Notes: generated by a model from the letters alone, not told the origin. A stretch of 64,000 nt of DNA from Alteromonas oceanisediminis (GCF_018474025.1 NZ_JAHCTA010000002.1:186562-250561); one strand, 5' to 3'. Shown: positions 1 to 8,475, numbered from the stretch's first letter. Program-made: numbers and translations.

Positions 1-13
1 AGTTGTTAGAGGC

Positions 14-808
14 ATGATGAGGGATCCTAAAAACCAACATCCATCGTTGCATCCACTAACGGCGGATTATGGTTCATTTGATGTGAAACTAGGTTCTAGT
101 AACCAGGAACGTGCTGCTGTGGCAATTGAGTTGCTTGAGACCTTGTTGGAAGATGTAAATGAACTTGAAGCTAAGTTAGAAGAATACAATGTAGACCCTT
201 ACAGATTGAAAAATTTACTCGATATTGTAAGTATCAATAAGCTCGATTTAACTTTGAAATCTAAAACGTCCAACATACTTAGTAGACCAATCTCAATCAA
301 CGCTGTTCGGCTAAAACCAATTATCGAAAAGCTTGAAGAAGTATCCCTAACTATAATTGATTCACTAAAGGTTCCTCAGGCAAATCGCTTGGATCGAGTT
401 GTTATTATCGTAAAACACAGAATAGAAGGTGGAGAATTAAAGCATCAATTTATAGATGGTATTAGTTCTCAAAGGCAAGTGCAGTATCACGCTCATGCAG
501 CACGTTGTCTTGGCTTGTTGAATAACGATAATACTGTAACTACTGCTGGAAGAGTACTAGCCCAAAAGAACAATAAAGAAGCACAGTATGAGTTCCTTGC
601 AGACAGAGTTGAATCCAGCGATTTTGGATGGGCTTGGATGCAATGGGCTGGCGTGAAGTCTCTAGCTGATCTCGATCCGTATTCTTCAAGAGAGTTCGTT
701 TTGAAGTGTGTGAAAGGTTTAAAGGGTTCCAGTATCAATAGACGAGCAAGTAGTCTAACTGCTTGGGTGAAGTTACTTAAATCATATAGGCGCGATTATT
801 CGCAATAG
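14..808 (+). CDS. Unrecognised protein, possibly 5'-truncated by the window edge
   Basis: I do not recognise this 264-residue protein with certainty. The first ATG is at 14 (a second follows at 17) after an AGAGG that sits rather close, but the frame stays open to base 2, so the true start may lie outside the window. Residues about 30-60 are acidic and helical (ETLLEDVNELEAKLEEY). The C-terminal third carries a tryptophan-rich stretch (FGWAWMQWAG) and ends with a motif of the form SSxNRRASSLTAWVKLL. Similar endings occur in proteins linked to restriction or DNA-repair loci, but that resemblance is from memory and weak. No signal peptide or membrane segment is visible. The codons are AT-richer than in most of the window, and the neighbour is a hipBA pair, so an accessory origin is plausible. 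Confidence 0.6.
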   Translation: MMRDPKNQHPSLHPLTADYGSFDVKLGSSNQERAAVAIELLETLLEDVNELEAKLEEYNVDPYRLKNLLDIVSINKLDLTLKSKTSNILSRPISINAVRLKPIIEKLEEVSLTIIDSLKVPQANRLDRVVIIVKHRIEGGELKHQFIDGISSQRQVQYHAHAARCLGLLNNDNTVTTAGRVLAQKNNKEAQYEFLADRVESSDFGWAWMQWAGVKSLADLDPYSSREFVLKCVKGLKGSSINRRASSLTAWVKLLKSYRRDYSQ

Positions 809-856
809 ATAATAATGTAAGGTTAAAACTACTTTCTATTCTAATCAATCAGTCTC

Positions 857-876
857 AGCCCGCTTTGCGGGCTTTA
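857..876 (+). terminator. Rho-independent terminator after the first gene
   Basis: A 7-bp stem AGCCCGC/GCGGGCT with a TTT loop is followed by TTATCTCTCT on the + strand, 49 bases after the stop at 808. The T run is short, so efficiency is uncertain. It separates this gene from the convergent hipBA operon. Confidence 0.65.
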
Positions 877-1050
877 TCTCTCTAGCTTTCTGTCCTCAAC
901 TAAGACTAGTTTGCAACGAAACACTGGAGCCTTCTTATGAGTTTTAGTTTGTACTAATTTATATGCAGGCACTGTACTATAACCCAGTAATAGTCCTCAA
1001 TTCCAACAAAGGTGCAATTACCCACACAGCATCGCCCATGCAAAACCGAG

Positions 1051-2367
1051 TTAAATATTCAGACGAAGGTTATCCTGTATTTCATCGACCAGTGATCCGG
1101 GTACTTCCCATTGCTTGGCAAGCGTTGGCCAGTGGGACACATGCTCTATCGTCGTATCGATGATGTCGTCGACTTTTCTTTTGCTAAAAAGAGGGCTGAG
1201 CTTTTCTAAGCTGTAGAAATCACTTCGCGTAAATTGATCTCGTTTACCCTGTAAACTCATCCAATGACGATTAACCCACTGACTGCCGGGTTTGTAGCTG
1301 TAGGCTAGGTCGTAAGCGGGGGCGAGAGACCACTTATCGTTTTTCAGGATAAACGCAAAGTTCTTTGCGTGGTCGTCGTGATTTCGCGCAATAATATTGA
1401 AGGTAAGACGTTTAAAAAGCTGCTCGGCGTCGAGTGCAGACAGTTTCAACTGTCTGGCGATACCAAAGAGTTCCGCGTAAGAAAACGAACCCGGTTTTTT
1501 ATAATCAACGTGAGCAAGACCATTGAGGGTCTGAACATGCAATTTCTTATTTTGAATTCGGTCAAATCGCTGCGTAATAAAATGTCGTCGATTGCCTTCC
1601 GTCAATAAATGGCATGGCATCATGTCGATACCGCATTGTTGAGCCATTAAGTAGTAAACATATTCCATAGCGCAATAGCCTAAGGGATCGCCAAAAGTCT
1701 CCTTATTGCGGTTATGTTCACTCACCCCGTCAAACTTCAACAGATAGTGGGTAAAATCGGATGGTACATGAGCCTGACCGGAACGCACTTGCGTAAAATC
1801 TTGATTGAATGCCAATACCGCCTTGGGCCTCGCGCCTCCTGCACTCATACCAACAGACAGTAATGACATCATCGCTTCGCGGTCTGCTTGCCCCTGTTGC
1901 TTTAGCTCGACTTTGAAACTGTTTCGTGAATCTAAGATATCTTGTGCGATGGACACCAGCGATTCGATTTCCACTTGCTGCGAAGCATTCAGGCTTTTTA
2001 GCTGGGTCGCTGGCGCATACTCCAAGGCGCCCATGCCGCGCTTCCCAGTGTATTGCAGGCGTTGCAGTGGTGTGATATCGCTGGGTGAACGACCTTGCCC
2101 TGCCACCCAGGCATTAAGAACCGCGTTACCAAAATCATCCGGCAACGAATCTGCAATTAGTCCCGGTAGCCCTTTGAAGGTGGCGAAATTCAGCTCTGGG
2201 AAGCTATAGATCTGCTCTGATAAAGGCATTTTGATGGGCGACAGCTCAACACCGTTTTTTACAAAGTCAGGCTCGTATTCAAAGGCACCCAGACCTTTCT
2301 CTGTGTCGAAACTGACGGCACCCACGGCTTTGTTGTGGTAGGTGACGTTGATAACCTCCATCACCAT
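1051..2367 (-). CDS. hipA: HipA-family serine/threonine kinase toxin
   Basis: This 438-residue protein has the length and order of type II toxin HipA kinases, which in the characterised cases phosphorylate tRNA synthetases and cause growth arrest. The N-terminal HipA_N part (about 1-115) is followed by the kinase core. A glycine-rich, Ser-containing loop, SVGMSAGGARPK, matches the regulatory autophosphorylation loop. The catalytic stretch NIIARNHDDHAKNF and the metal-binding APAYDLAYS motif are both intact, so the kinase should be active. The start ATG at 2365-2367 overlaps the hipB stop within ATGGTGA, which implies translational coupling; an in-frame ATG at 2361 is an alternative. The partner HipB is directly upstream. 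The target cannot be read from the sequence. Confidence 0.93.
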   Translation of the reverse strand: MVMEVINVTYHNKAVGAVSFDTEKGLGAFEYEPDFVKNGVELSPIKMPLSEQIYSFPELNFATFKGLPGLIADSLPDDFGNAVLNAWVAGQGRSPSDITPLQRLQYTGKRGMGALEYAPATQLKSLNASQQVEIESLVSIAQDILDSRNSFKVELKQQGQADREAMMSLLSVGMSAGGARPKAVLAFNQDFTQVRSGQAHVPSDFTHYLLKFDGVSEHNRNKETFGDPLGYCAMEYVYYLMAQQCGIDMMPCHLLTEGNRRHFITQRFDRIQNKKLHVQTLNGLAHVDYKKPGSFSYAELFGIARQLKLSALDAEQLFKRLTFNIIARNHDDHAKNFAFILKNDKWSLAPAYDLAYSYKPGSQWVNRHWMSLQGKRDQFTRSDFYSLEKLSPLFSKRKVDDIIDTTIEHVSHWPTLAKQWEVPGSLVDEIQDNLRLNI

Positions 2368-2684
2368 TCTGGGGTGTCCTCACTATCCTTGCGACGTTTC
2401 CCAGAAGCTCTCTGCCGTTTTTTGCCTTGCAGCTTGGCCAACTGAAGGGGAGAGACTGGTTGTTTGGGAAGGAAAAGGTCGAGTTGTTCGGTTAAATCCA
2501 GCGCCATCAAAATTGCGATCAGGATATCCAGTTGCACTTTGCCTTTCTCGGCGTTGAGCACCGTTTTGCGAGCGACGCCAGCCAACGCGGCAACCTCAGA
2601 TTGCGTCAAATCTCGATTCAATCGAGCTTGTTTTAATCTTTCACCGAGTTCCTCAGCCAACGCTGCCGCTGTCTTCTCTTTCAT
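2361..2684 (-). CDS. hipB: HipB-family HTH antitoxin
   Basis: This 107-residue protein has an N-terminal XRE/HTH_3 domain (about residues 10-65, with ERLKQARLNRDLTQSEVAALAG and KTVLNAEKGK) and a basic C-terminal tail (KKRQRASGKRRKDSED). HipB dimers bind operators in their own promoter and hold HipA inactive. The gene precedes hipA and overlaps it by a few bases, the standard antitoxin-first order. No strong ribosome binding site precedes the ATG at 2682-2684, and an inverted repeat that could be its own operator begins two bases upstream, in keeping with autoregulation. The tail after residue 75 is longer than in short HipB proteins and is rich in Lys and Arg. Confidence 0.9.
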   Translation of the reverse strand: MKEKTAAALAEELGERLKQARLNRDLTQSEVAALAGVARKTVLNAEKGKVQLDILIAILMALDLTEQLDLFLPKQPVSPLQLAKLQGKKRQRASGKRRKDSEDTPEW

Positions 2685-2685
2685 G

Positions 2686-2753
2686 ATTAAAGTTCTTATT
2701 TAGGCACTTTATGCAATCTGAATGGGTTTATGTTACTAACTTAGAACCTTAAT
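2686..2753. promoter_or_regulatory. Candidate HipB operator pair upstream of hipBA
   Basis: ATTAAAGTTCTTATTT at 2686-2701 and AACTTAGAACCTTAAT at 2738-2753 form an inverted repeat matching at 13 of 16 positions. Their start points are 52 bases apart, close to five helical turns, so two HipB dimers could bind the same face of the DNA. Position directly before hipB fits autoregulation. The link to HipB is inference. Confidence 0.4.
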
Positions 2754-2781
2754 AGGGGGTGTGTCAATGTGTAATTTTAAT

Positions 2782-2837
2782 GTGTCTAAAATGGGATGAT
2801 ACTGCGATTTTTCATAGTTAAGGTGTATAAAGTGGGA
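2782..2837 (+). repeat. Pair of near-identical 15-bp direct repeats
   Basis: GTGTCTAAAATGGGA at 2782-2796 and GTGTATAAAGTGGGA at 2823-2837 differ at two positions and are 41 bases apart. A weaker relative (GTGTAATTTTAATG) starts near 2770. No transposase or other gene explains them. They could be protein-binding sites or the worn end of a mobile element. Confidence 0.45.
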
Positions 2838-2857
2838 CATTATGGGGTTTGTATCTT

Positions 2858-3246
2858 TCAGTCTGACAAAATAATCTCTACTGGAAATGCACCACGGGCT
2901 GTAATCCTAATGACTTTGACTTCACTTAATGCAGAAATATTGTGATCGAACAAATCGATTTTAGTTATTTTAGACCATGGAAGTATCCCAGAGTGGTGAC
3001 TACCCGATTGAATACCAGCATCCGTGATAACTAATTGACTATTTCTACGCTTTTTAGATTTCTTCAGCAGTATCACAAGCATTAATGCACAAAATAGCGT
3101 CGATATCCCTGCGCTGACAACAAGATGAGCGGAGTGCTCATCGTAAAAATGGGGATGTACACAATCCCCACAATCATTGCAAAGCCATAAGCCGCTAATT
3201 GCGTGGATGGTCTGTTGTCGTTATACGAATATACGTGCATGGTCAT
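2858..3246 (-). pseudogene. Small membrane protein with PH-like tail, apparently frameshifted
   Basis: Two overlapping reading frames make one sensible protein if joined. The upstream frame (3246 to stop at 3082) gives 54 residues with a hydrophobic segment (LAAYGFAMIVGIVYIPIF) and ends LILLSAQGYRR. The downstream frame (ATG at 3082, stop at 2858) gives 74 residues with LVITDAGI, then ILPWSKITKIDLFD, the pattern of short bacterial PH-like domains. Extending the second frame upstream gives a second membrane segment (SAGISTLFCALMLVILLKK) with no start codon. Removing one base near 3113 would fuse SA to GIST and restore a protein of about 128 residues with two membrane helices and a cytoplasmic domain. 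Alternatively, the TAATG overlap at 3082 could couple two real small genes. Confidence 0.5.
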
Positions 3247-3364
3247 TTACCGAGATAATGATATCCAAATAAACACAGAAATCTTCTGCGAAAGAAGTCG
3301 CATCAAGTTGCTATAGTTTGAAAAAGATAATAGCAATACGATTGACCGATTTAAGCACAAAGGA

Positions 3365-4402
3365 TTAAATCGCGTTGACCTCAATGTTTCTTTGCAACAC
3401 ATCAAGCCCCTGCATGTTTAAGAAATGCAGTAGGTCGATAAACACCCAGTTTTCAGCGAGTTTCCCCTCATGCTCTCTGTAAATATCGACAACGCGCATA
3501 TCTGCGCCAGTTAAACCCGCGGGCATTCCCATATAGCCGCCGGAGTTTCGCACAGTCAGGTTTGCCCAACCGAAAAAGCCGCCAAAACGACCTTCTGCAA
3601 GGCGGCAAATGTGGCCGTTAAATCGATATCCATCGTTTAACGACTGACCAAAGGGGCGGGCATGTTGCTTAATGTAGCGTTCAATCGAATAGGTCGCACC
3701 AATCCCGTGAGGCCCCCACCAAAGCATATCATCATGCCAACTTTCGGCCAGTTCATCGGCATAGGTTAAGCGCTCTTTACTCGTTCTTTTATTTTTGCCC
3801 ATCCCCGTTAACATGGCATTGATGGTATTCAAGGTGTTTTGACTGATTTCTGGATTTTGTCGAGACCACATCAACCCTTCGTGAGTCAATGGCCCCGGTT
3901 GAATGAGATGCGCCCCTGTTTGCGGAGGAAATGGATTCTGGCCTGCTTGTATCATCACTTGAGGTATATCGAAGAACATGGCTGATTCAGTGATTTTACC
4001 GTTTTCAACACGGTTAAATTCGACATATCGCATCATGACTATTCGCCCAGTCGGTCGAATACCCAGCCATGGATTGTCAAACAGCCCCATCAAATGGCCC
4101 ATCGAAACCACCCATACTGACTCAAATCCGTCGATCTCATTGCAGCCAGCCATAAAAATATCAGGGCGCCTTTGTATGCGAGAGAACGCCTGTTTTAACG
4201 GAACCCAAAATTCCTCAGCCACAGCGTCGCATCCCGTTTTTTCGTTAAACGGATGCATGCCTCGCCACTTCCATTGAGGCGAGGTGTAGCGAGAAAGTAC
4301 TTCTTTAGTCGAGGCTAATGGCTCAGCAAACAACGCCTGATGGAATTCCCGGACCAGCGATTTTTCAGCACTAAAGTCTCTATCGAACATAGCCATCGTC
4401 AT
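3365..4402 (-). CDS. Two-domain NTF2/SnoaL-like protein
   Basis: This 345-residue protein has two NTF2/SnoaL-like halves, the fold used by polyketide cyclases, dehydratases and isomerases. The first half has SPQWKWRGMHPF and the second DDMLWWGPHGIGATY, each followed by a strand ending in an acidic turn; the C-terminus EHEGKLAENWVFIDLLHFL is the typical last strand of the fold (GKIxExWxxxD). No signal peptide is visible, so it should be cytoplasmic. Its ATG overlaps the stop of the upstream ornithine-cyclodeaminase-like gene in ATGA, which implies coupled translation. It is the last gene of the leftward unit that begins with the symporter. The reaction is unknown. Confidence 0.75.
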   Translation of the reverse strand: MTMAMFDRDFSAEKSLVREFHQALFAEPLASTKEVLSRYTSPQWKWRGMHPFNEKTGCDAVAEEFWVPLKQAFSRIQRRPDIFMAGCNEIDGFESVWVVSMGHLMGLFDNPWLGIRPTGRIVMMRYVEFNRVENGKITESAMFFDIPQVMIQAGQNPFPPQTGAHLIQPGPLTHEGLMWSRQNPEISQNTLNTINAMLTGMGKNKRTSKERLTYADELAESWHDDMLWWGPHGIGATYSIERYIKQHARPFGQSLNDGYRFNGHICRLAEGRFGGFFGWANLTVRNSGGYMGMPAGLTGADMRVVDIYREHEGKLAENWVFIDLLHFLNMQGLDVLQRNIEVNAI

Positions 4403-5445
4403 ACTGCTATTGCATTTGTTAATTGGCGTGCTGTGAGAAGCGCATACAAATTTTTGGGATCATCCAGTTTGGGTACAAGCTCGATGTCGCTACCTATATT
4501 ATGCTCAGTTGCCTTGTCCAATAAATAGCGCAGCGCTGAATAATCTTCTAGCGCAAACCCAACCGAGTCGAATATAGTCACTTCGTCTTCTCGTTCGCGC
4601 CCCTGAGCAGTTCCGGCGAGTACCTTCCACAACGCTTCAACGGGGTGATCTGCAGGCAACTGCTGAATGTCTCCTTCCACACGGGTTTGTGGTTCGTATT
4701 CCACAAAGATACTGCCGGCTTTTAGCACATCTTCATGTAACTCTGTTTTCCCCGGGCAGTCACCGCCTATTGCATTGATGTGCATACCTGGCTCAACCAT
4801 ATCTGGATGCATTATCGTTGCCCAGGCTTTGTCGGCAGTGACGGTAGTAACAATGTCTGCACCACGAACGCAGTCTTCGGGTGAGTCAGATGTCGCTACG
4901 TTTAACGTGGGCGCTACCATTCTCAACTGCCTTTTCAATTTCTGTACTGCTTCTTTGTCGATATCAAAAATGCGTAGCTCTTGAATACCAACGATCTCTT
5001 TAAACGCGATGGCCTGAAATTCGCTTTGCGCCCCGCATCCAATCATTCCCATGATGTTAGCGTTGGGCCGAGCAAGCGCCTTTGCGGCCATTGCTGAGGT
5101 CGCGGCAGTTCGAAAAGCTGTGGTCAACGTGAGTTCCGAAAGTAGCAAGGGATAACCGGTTTCGGTGTCGGCAAGCGCGCCAAATGCCATCACGGTGGAT
5201 AAACCAAACTTCGTGTTTGCCGGATGGCCGTTGACGTATTTGAACGAGTATCGTTCATTGTTTGCGACGGGCATAAGCTCGATAACACCTACATCTGAGT
5301 GTGCCGCCGTCCTTGCACATTTGTCAAAATCAGGCCATTTTAGAAAATCAGCGCGAATGTAGTCATGCATTTCCTGCAAAAAAGTTTCCACACCCACTTT
5401 ACTCACCAACGTCACTAAATCCGAAACATCAATAAACTTGGTCAC
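4399..5445 (-). CDS. Ornithine cyclodeaminase / mu-crystallin family enzyme
   Basis: This 348-residue protein has the length of Pseudomonas putida ornithine cyclodeaminase, which converts ornithine to proline and ammonia with NAD. The Rossmann motif is GMIGCGAQSEFQ (about 132-144). The residues known to matter in that enzyme line up: E56, K69 (FKYVNGHP), R112 (TTAFRT) and D229 in INAIGGDCPGKTEL. The retained Asp motif argues for true cyclodeaminase chemistry and not only the imine or ketimine reductase activity of family relatives. It lies in a cluster of NTF2-like genes, with 72 bases to the gene upstream and an ATGA overlap with the gene downstream. Its substrate in this pathway could be an ornithine-like amino acid produced by the cluster, which is inference. 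Confidence 0.85.
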   Translation of the reverse strand: MTKFIDVSDLVTLVSKVGVETFLQEMHDYIRADFLKWPDFDKCARTAAHSDVGVIELMPVANNERYSFKYVNGHPANTKFGLSTVMAFGALADTETGYPLLLSELTLTTAFRTAATSAMAAKALARPNANIMGMIGCGAQSEFQAIAFKEIVGIQELRIFDIDKEAVQKLKRQLRMVAPTLNVATSDSPEDCVRGADIVTTVTADKAWATIMHPDMVEPGMHINAIGGDCPGKTELHEDVLKAGSIFVEYEPQTRVEGDIQQLPADHPVEALWKVLAGTAQGREREDEVTIFDSVGFALEDYSALRYLLDKATEHNIGSDIELVPKLDDPKNLYALLTARQLTNAIAV

Positions 5446-5517
5446 CTTACTTACTCCACAAAAACGTTATGCTCAATTTTTTATCTAACAGTAGCGCTTA
5501 AGTCTGCTCAGTCACCA

Positions 5518-6267
5518 CTAAGCAAATTTAGCTTCGATGCTTGACTCGTCAACTTCTTCTGCTGGCTCAGGCTCAGCAATCCGAGGGATCCACTCATTTG
5601 CTGTGCTTAAATCCTCAGAATAAGAGCGATGCAGTATTTGCTCATCATCAAATCGAAACGTTGTGATTAGATAATGAAAGCTTGATTGCCTTGACTTACC
5701 CAGCTGTAGATCATGAATGGCGAGCAGGGCGGCAGCTTGGTCTTCATTAGAGAACGCTCGCAGTACGAATACCTTTCGTCGAGAGTCATGGCACTCGGCG
5801 GTTTGGGTTTTCATTGTGCTGAATGATTCGGCCAGGGTGCGTATATGCTGCGCCGCAGAAGCGTCTAGTGAGGCGTGTTCCGATGGGTTCATTGCAACAG
5901 CGGATGGCACTTGAGATAGCATAGGATCAAAAGCAACCGACACATATTGGTTCTTCTTTTTGGGCGCACCGCGCTTTGGGCCAGTCACCCAAAGCCGCAG
6001 AATATTATTGTTTACCGTTTCACAGAAAACTCCCATCGTTTCGCCCTGTTGGCTGACGCCTAACATGGCTACCATATCGCCTGATGAAACAATGTGAGGC
6101 GAAGCAAATGCATCGGTAAGAGGATGACGTCGAAAGTACTCAACAATTGCTCTATGTCCCCAGATTGATTGTCCAAAAACTTCAAGCCTGCAGGTATTCA
6201 ACACATTGTTTTGATTCGACAATGTTCCAGTCACTAATGATTGTAATTGGGAGACTACTTCGTTCAT
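5518..6267 (-). CDS. NTF2-like protein with single clear domain
   Basis: This 249-residue protein has one recognisable NTF2-like domain at the N-terminus: FGQSIWGHRAIVEYFRRHPL is a common form of the first helix region. The second half shows a partial repeat (FVLRAFSNEDQAAALLAIHDL, then FHYLITTFRFDDEQILHRSYSED) that resembles a diverged beta-strand end of the same fold. A short acidic tail (PEPAEEVDESSIE) follows. Its ATG overlaps the stop of the next upstream gene in ATGA. No membrane or signal segment is seen. It appears to be a more divergent relative of its neighbours. The function is unknown. Confidence 0.65.
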   Translation of the reverse strand: MNEVVSQLQSLVTGTLSNQNNVLNTCRLEVFGQSIWGHRAIVEYFRRHPLTDAFASPHIVSSGDMVAMLGVSQQGETMGVFCETVNNNILRLWVTGPKRGAPKKKNQYVSVAFDPMLSQVPSAVAMNPSEHASLDASAAQHIRTLAESFSTMKTQTAECHDSRRKVFVLRAFSNEDQAAALLAIHDLQLGKSRQSSFHYLITTFRFDDEQILHRSYSEDLSTANEWIPRIAEPEPAEEVDESSIEAKFA

Positions 6268-7331
6268 GCGCCTAATCCTCCTGCTATTTGTCTGAGCACG
6301 GCCAATTCGTCAAACAGCGTTATATCTTCAACAACTTTGTCTCCGCGCATTCTTAGATGACTGACGTTTAGCAGGAGAATTTCTCTGCCTGACGGCTGGC
6401 CCCACACGCCAGAGCCTGTGTGCTTGCCTGTTAACGTCCAACGAATAGCCACGGCGATGTCACCATTCGGGAGCGGTCGTGCCGCCCAATGATCGATGCT
6501 GAGACTCAAATCGCTGAGTGCTGCGCATATTTGCAGTACACACCCTATCCAATAACCCTCGCCAAAACCGTGACGTTGCGTGGGCCATTGAACTTCTACA
6601 GCAGGCGACAAATGCTGTACGGCATCGCCAAATAAACTCTCACGGAAGGCCAGTATCAGCGCATCAGCATAGATTCTAGCGGGATGGTCGTTGGGGGGTA
6701 ATGTCGCAGCGTTGCGCTTAACACTTTCGATCCATTCTTCTCGCCAGCTGTGCCGAGATAGATCGCCTTGCTGATCTGAACTGGCTTGCGATCTAGCGAT
6801 ATCCCAAGGGTTATGACCGAGTTGAGCCGCAGCGAGAAGATTGTCTCTCACCAGCCATTCTTCAATAATAAGGTTTTCTTTAACCACGCAGTCAGCAATC
6901 GTCATTACACCGCTAGGGTTCATCGATGCCATTCCCATTGCGTCATCACCCATATGAGTTCCATCACTTCTGATCCGATGAGAGCTGTAAAATAAGCCTG
7001 GCTCATCTTCGCTCCAAATGACATCCTCACCAACCACCGCGCGATCAGAAAAGGCGGCGAGCGCACCAATCGTGCCCCGTACTACCGCTTTGCTGCCGAC
7101 AGTAGGTCCACTCAAGGTATGTAATTGGCAGTCTTCAGAGTAATGCGTATAGCAAAGCCCAATATTTTTTTCTTCCCATATCCGGTGAGTGCAACGAATA
7201 ATGTAATCGACGATATCGCAATAGATTGGGTCAAAGTTGTTCAGTGTTTGACGACGCGGTTTCGGTTTAAGCAATTCTTTGATGGTCTGTCCAACGGGTG
7301 ACAAAACTTCAGGGTTGTCATTCCACTTCAT
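6264..7331 (-). CDS. Two-domain NTF2/SnoaL-like protein
   Basis: This 355-residue protein contains two NTF2/SnoaL-like units. The first (about 35-175) begins CDIVDYIIRCTHRIWEEKNI and ends with IIEEWLVRDNLLAAAQLGHN; the second (about 215-350) contains a WPTQRHGFGEGYW loop and ends VVEDITLFDELAVL. The same framework (IVDYIxRxTxxIW, then EWLVRDN, LG and NxxD) is seen in the next upstream gene, so the two are paralogues from a tandem duplication. The ATG directly follows the upstream stop without a gap. It is presumably a cytoplasmic isomerase, dehydratase or cyclase of the catabolic pathway, though catalytic residues cannot be assigned with confidence. Confidence 0.75.
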   Translation of the reverse strand: MKWNDNPEVLSPVGQTIKELLKPKPRRQTLNNFDPIYCDIVDYIIRCTHRIWEEKNIGLCYTHYSEDCQLHTLSGPTVGSKAVVRGTIGALAAFSDRAVVGEDVIWSEDEPGLFYSSHRIRSDGTHMGDDAMGMASMNPSGVMTIADCVVKENLIIEEWLVRDNLLAAAQLGHNPWDIARSQASSDQQGDLSRHSWREEWIESVKRNAATLPPNDHPARIYADALILAFRESLFGDAVQHLSPAVEVQWPTQRHGFGEGYWIGCVLQICAALSDLSLSIDHWAARPLPNGDIAVAIRWTLTGKHTGSGVWGQPSGREILLLNVSHLRMRGDKVVEDITLFDELAVLRQIAGGLGA

Positions 7332-8444
7332 TTAGTGATCTCCATCTTGGCGATAGGCCGAAGCTAAAACACCCACTTCATCAAAAAGCATCCATTCCTC
7401 GACAATTTTGTCGCCCACAAACCGATGGTGACTCATGCCCATCATGTTAATGGGCCTTAATTCAGGTACATCGCCCAGCATACCGCCTTTTCGTGTACTG
7501 CCTGACAGCACCCAGCGGACGGCGACAATGAGTCCATCGGTTTCTTCTGAATAGGTAATTTTCTCAACAGAAATAGTGGCATCGGGCAACGCGGTTAGCA
7601 TAAGCAGTAACAGCGCAGAGTAGTTTCGTTTCCCAATCGCCACTCTACCGCCACTCGAATGGCATACCATGTCAGACGAATAGTATTTATCGATCAAGTC
7701 AAATCGACGTAAATTCCAGATGTTATGGTAAAGATTGAGGAAATAGCCCTGTAGCGAATTTTCTGGGGTCTCCAGCGCTCGGCGGGGAACTTGTCCTATC
7801 ATGCGTGTGGGAACTGAAACAACTTGGCTTTCCTGTAATGGGTGTTGCGCAATCTTTTGGGCAACGTCATGAATATTGAAGCCTAATTGACGCACTAAGG
7901 CGCCGTTGTCACGCACCAGCCACTCCGTATGAATTCGATTTTCAAGGCTAATGCAGTCTGCGCAAAAACGGATATTGACCCGTTTACCTGTAGCGGGTCC
8001 AAACATAGACGCACCTAGATTGGTTGAGCGGCTAAAACCTAAATGTGACGTGTAAAACCCTTCTGTTTCATTTCCAGCCCACGCGACATTTAAAAAATGT
8101 GCCTCACCATCTGGAAACCCGTTCAATGTTGCTGCCGTAGAGGCCATCACCTCTTCTACAGACCGAACGACCCCGTACGACGAATAGATAGTACAACTGT
8201 GATCATAGGTGTCGTAAATGCGCCCCATAGCGCGATCGACCCAAATCTCGTCCGTTATCCGAACGATGTAATCAACAATGTCCAGATATTGCTCTTCAAA
8301 CCCTTTCATCGCCTGAGTTCGTTTACCGTTAGGGTGCCGTAAGGAGTGCGCATCGCGCTTGCGCACCTTAGTCACTTGCTCACGCTCCTCAACGGGGAAA
8401 GGGAGCCCCGAACGACTCTTATCAGCAATTTTTTTATCAGCCAC
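7332..8444 (-). CDS. Two-domain NTF2/SnoaL-like protein, paralogue of the next gene
   Basis: This 370-residue protein starts with a basic, flexible tail of about 45 residues and then has two NTF2/SnoaL-like units. The first contains YLDIVDYIVRITDEIWVDRAMG and ends IHTEWLVRDNGALVRQLGFN; the second ends IVEEWMLFDEVGVLASAY. Both end motifs mirror those of the neighbouring 355-residue protein. A cysteine-containing segment (RFCADCISLEN) matches ADCVVKEN in the paralogue, so an aspartate-cysteine pair is conserved between them. It follows the symporter gene by 31 bases, which makes the symporter, this gene and the downstream NTF2-like and cyclodeaminase-like genes one likely transcript. Confidence 0.75.
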   Translation of the reverse strand: MADKKIADKSRSGLPFPVEEREQVTKVRKRDAHSLRHPNGKRTQAMKGFEEQYLDIVDYIVRITDEIWVDRAMGRIYDTYDHSCTIYSSYGVVRSVEEVMASTAATLNGFPDGEAHFLNVAWAGNETEGFYTSHLGFSRSTNLGASMFGPATGKRVNIRFCADCISLENRIHTEWLVRDNGALVRQLGFNIHDVAQKIAQHPLQESQVVSVPTRMIGQVPRRALETPENSLQGYFLNLYHNIWNLRRFDLIDKYYSSDMVCHSSGGRVAIGKRNYSALLLLMLTALPDATISVEKITYSEETDGLIVAVRWVLSGSTRKGGMLGDVPELRPINMMGMSHHRFVGDKIVEEWMLFDEVGVLASAYRQDGDH

Positions 8445-8475
8445 TACTTATCTCCAAAAATCTCTGTTGAATCAA

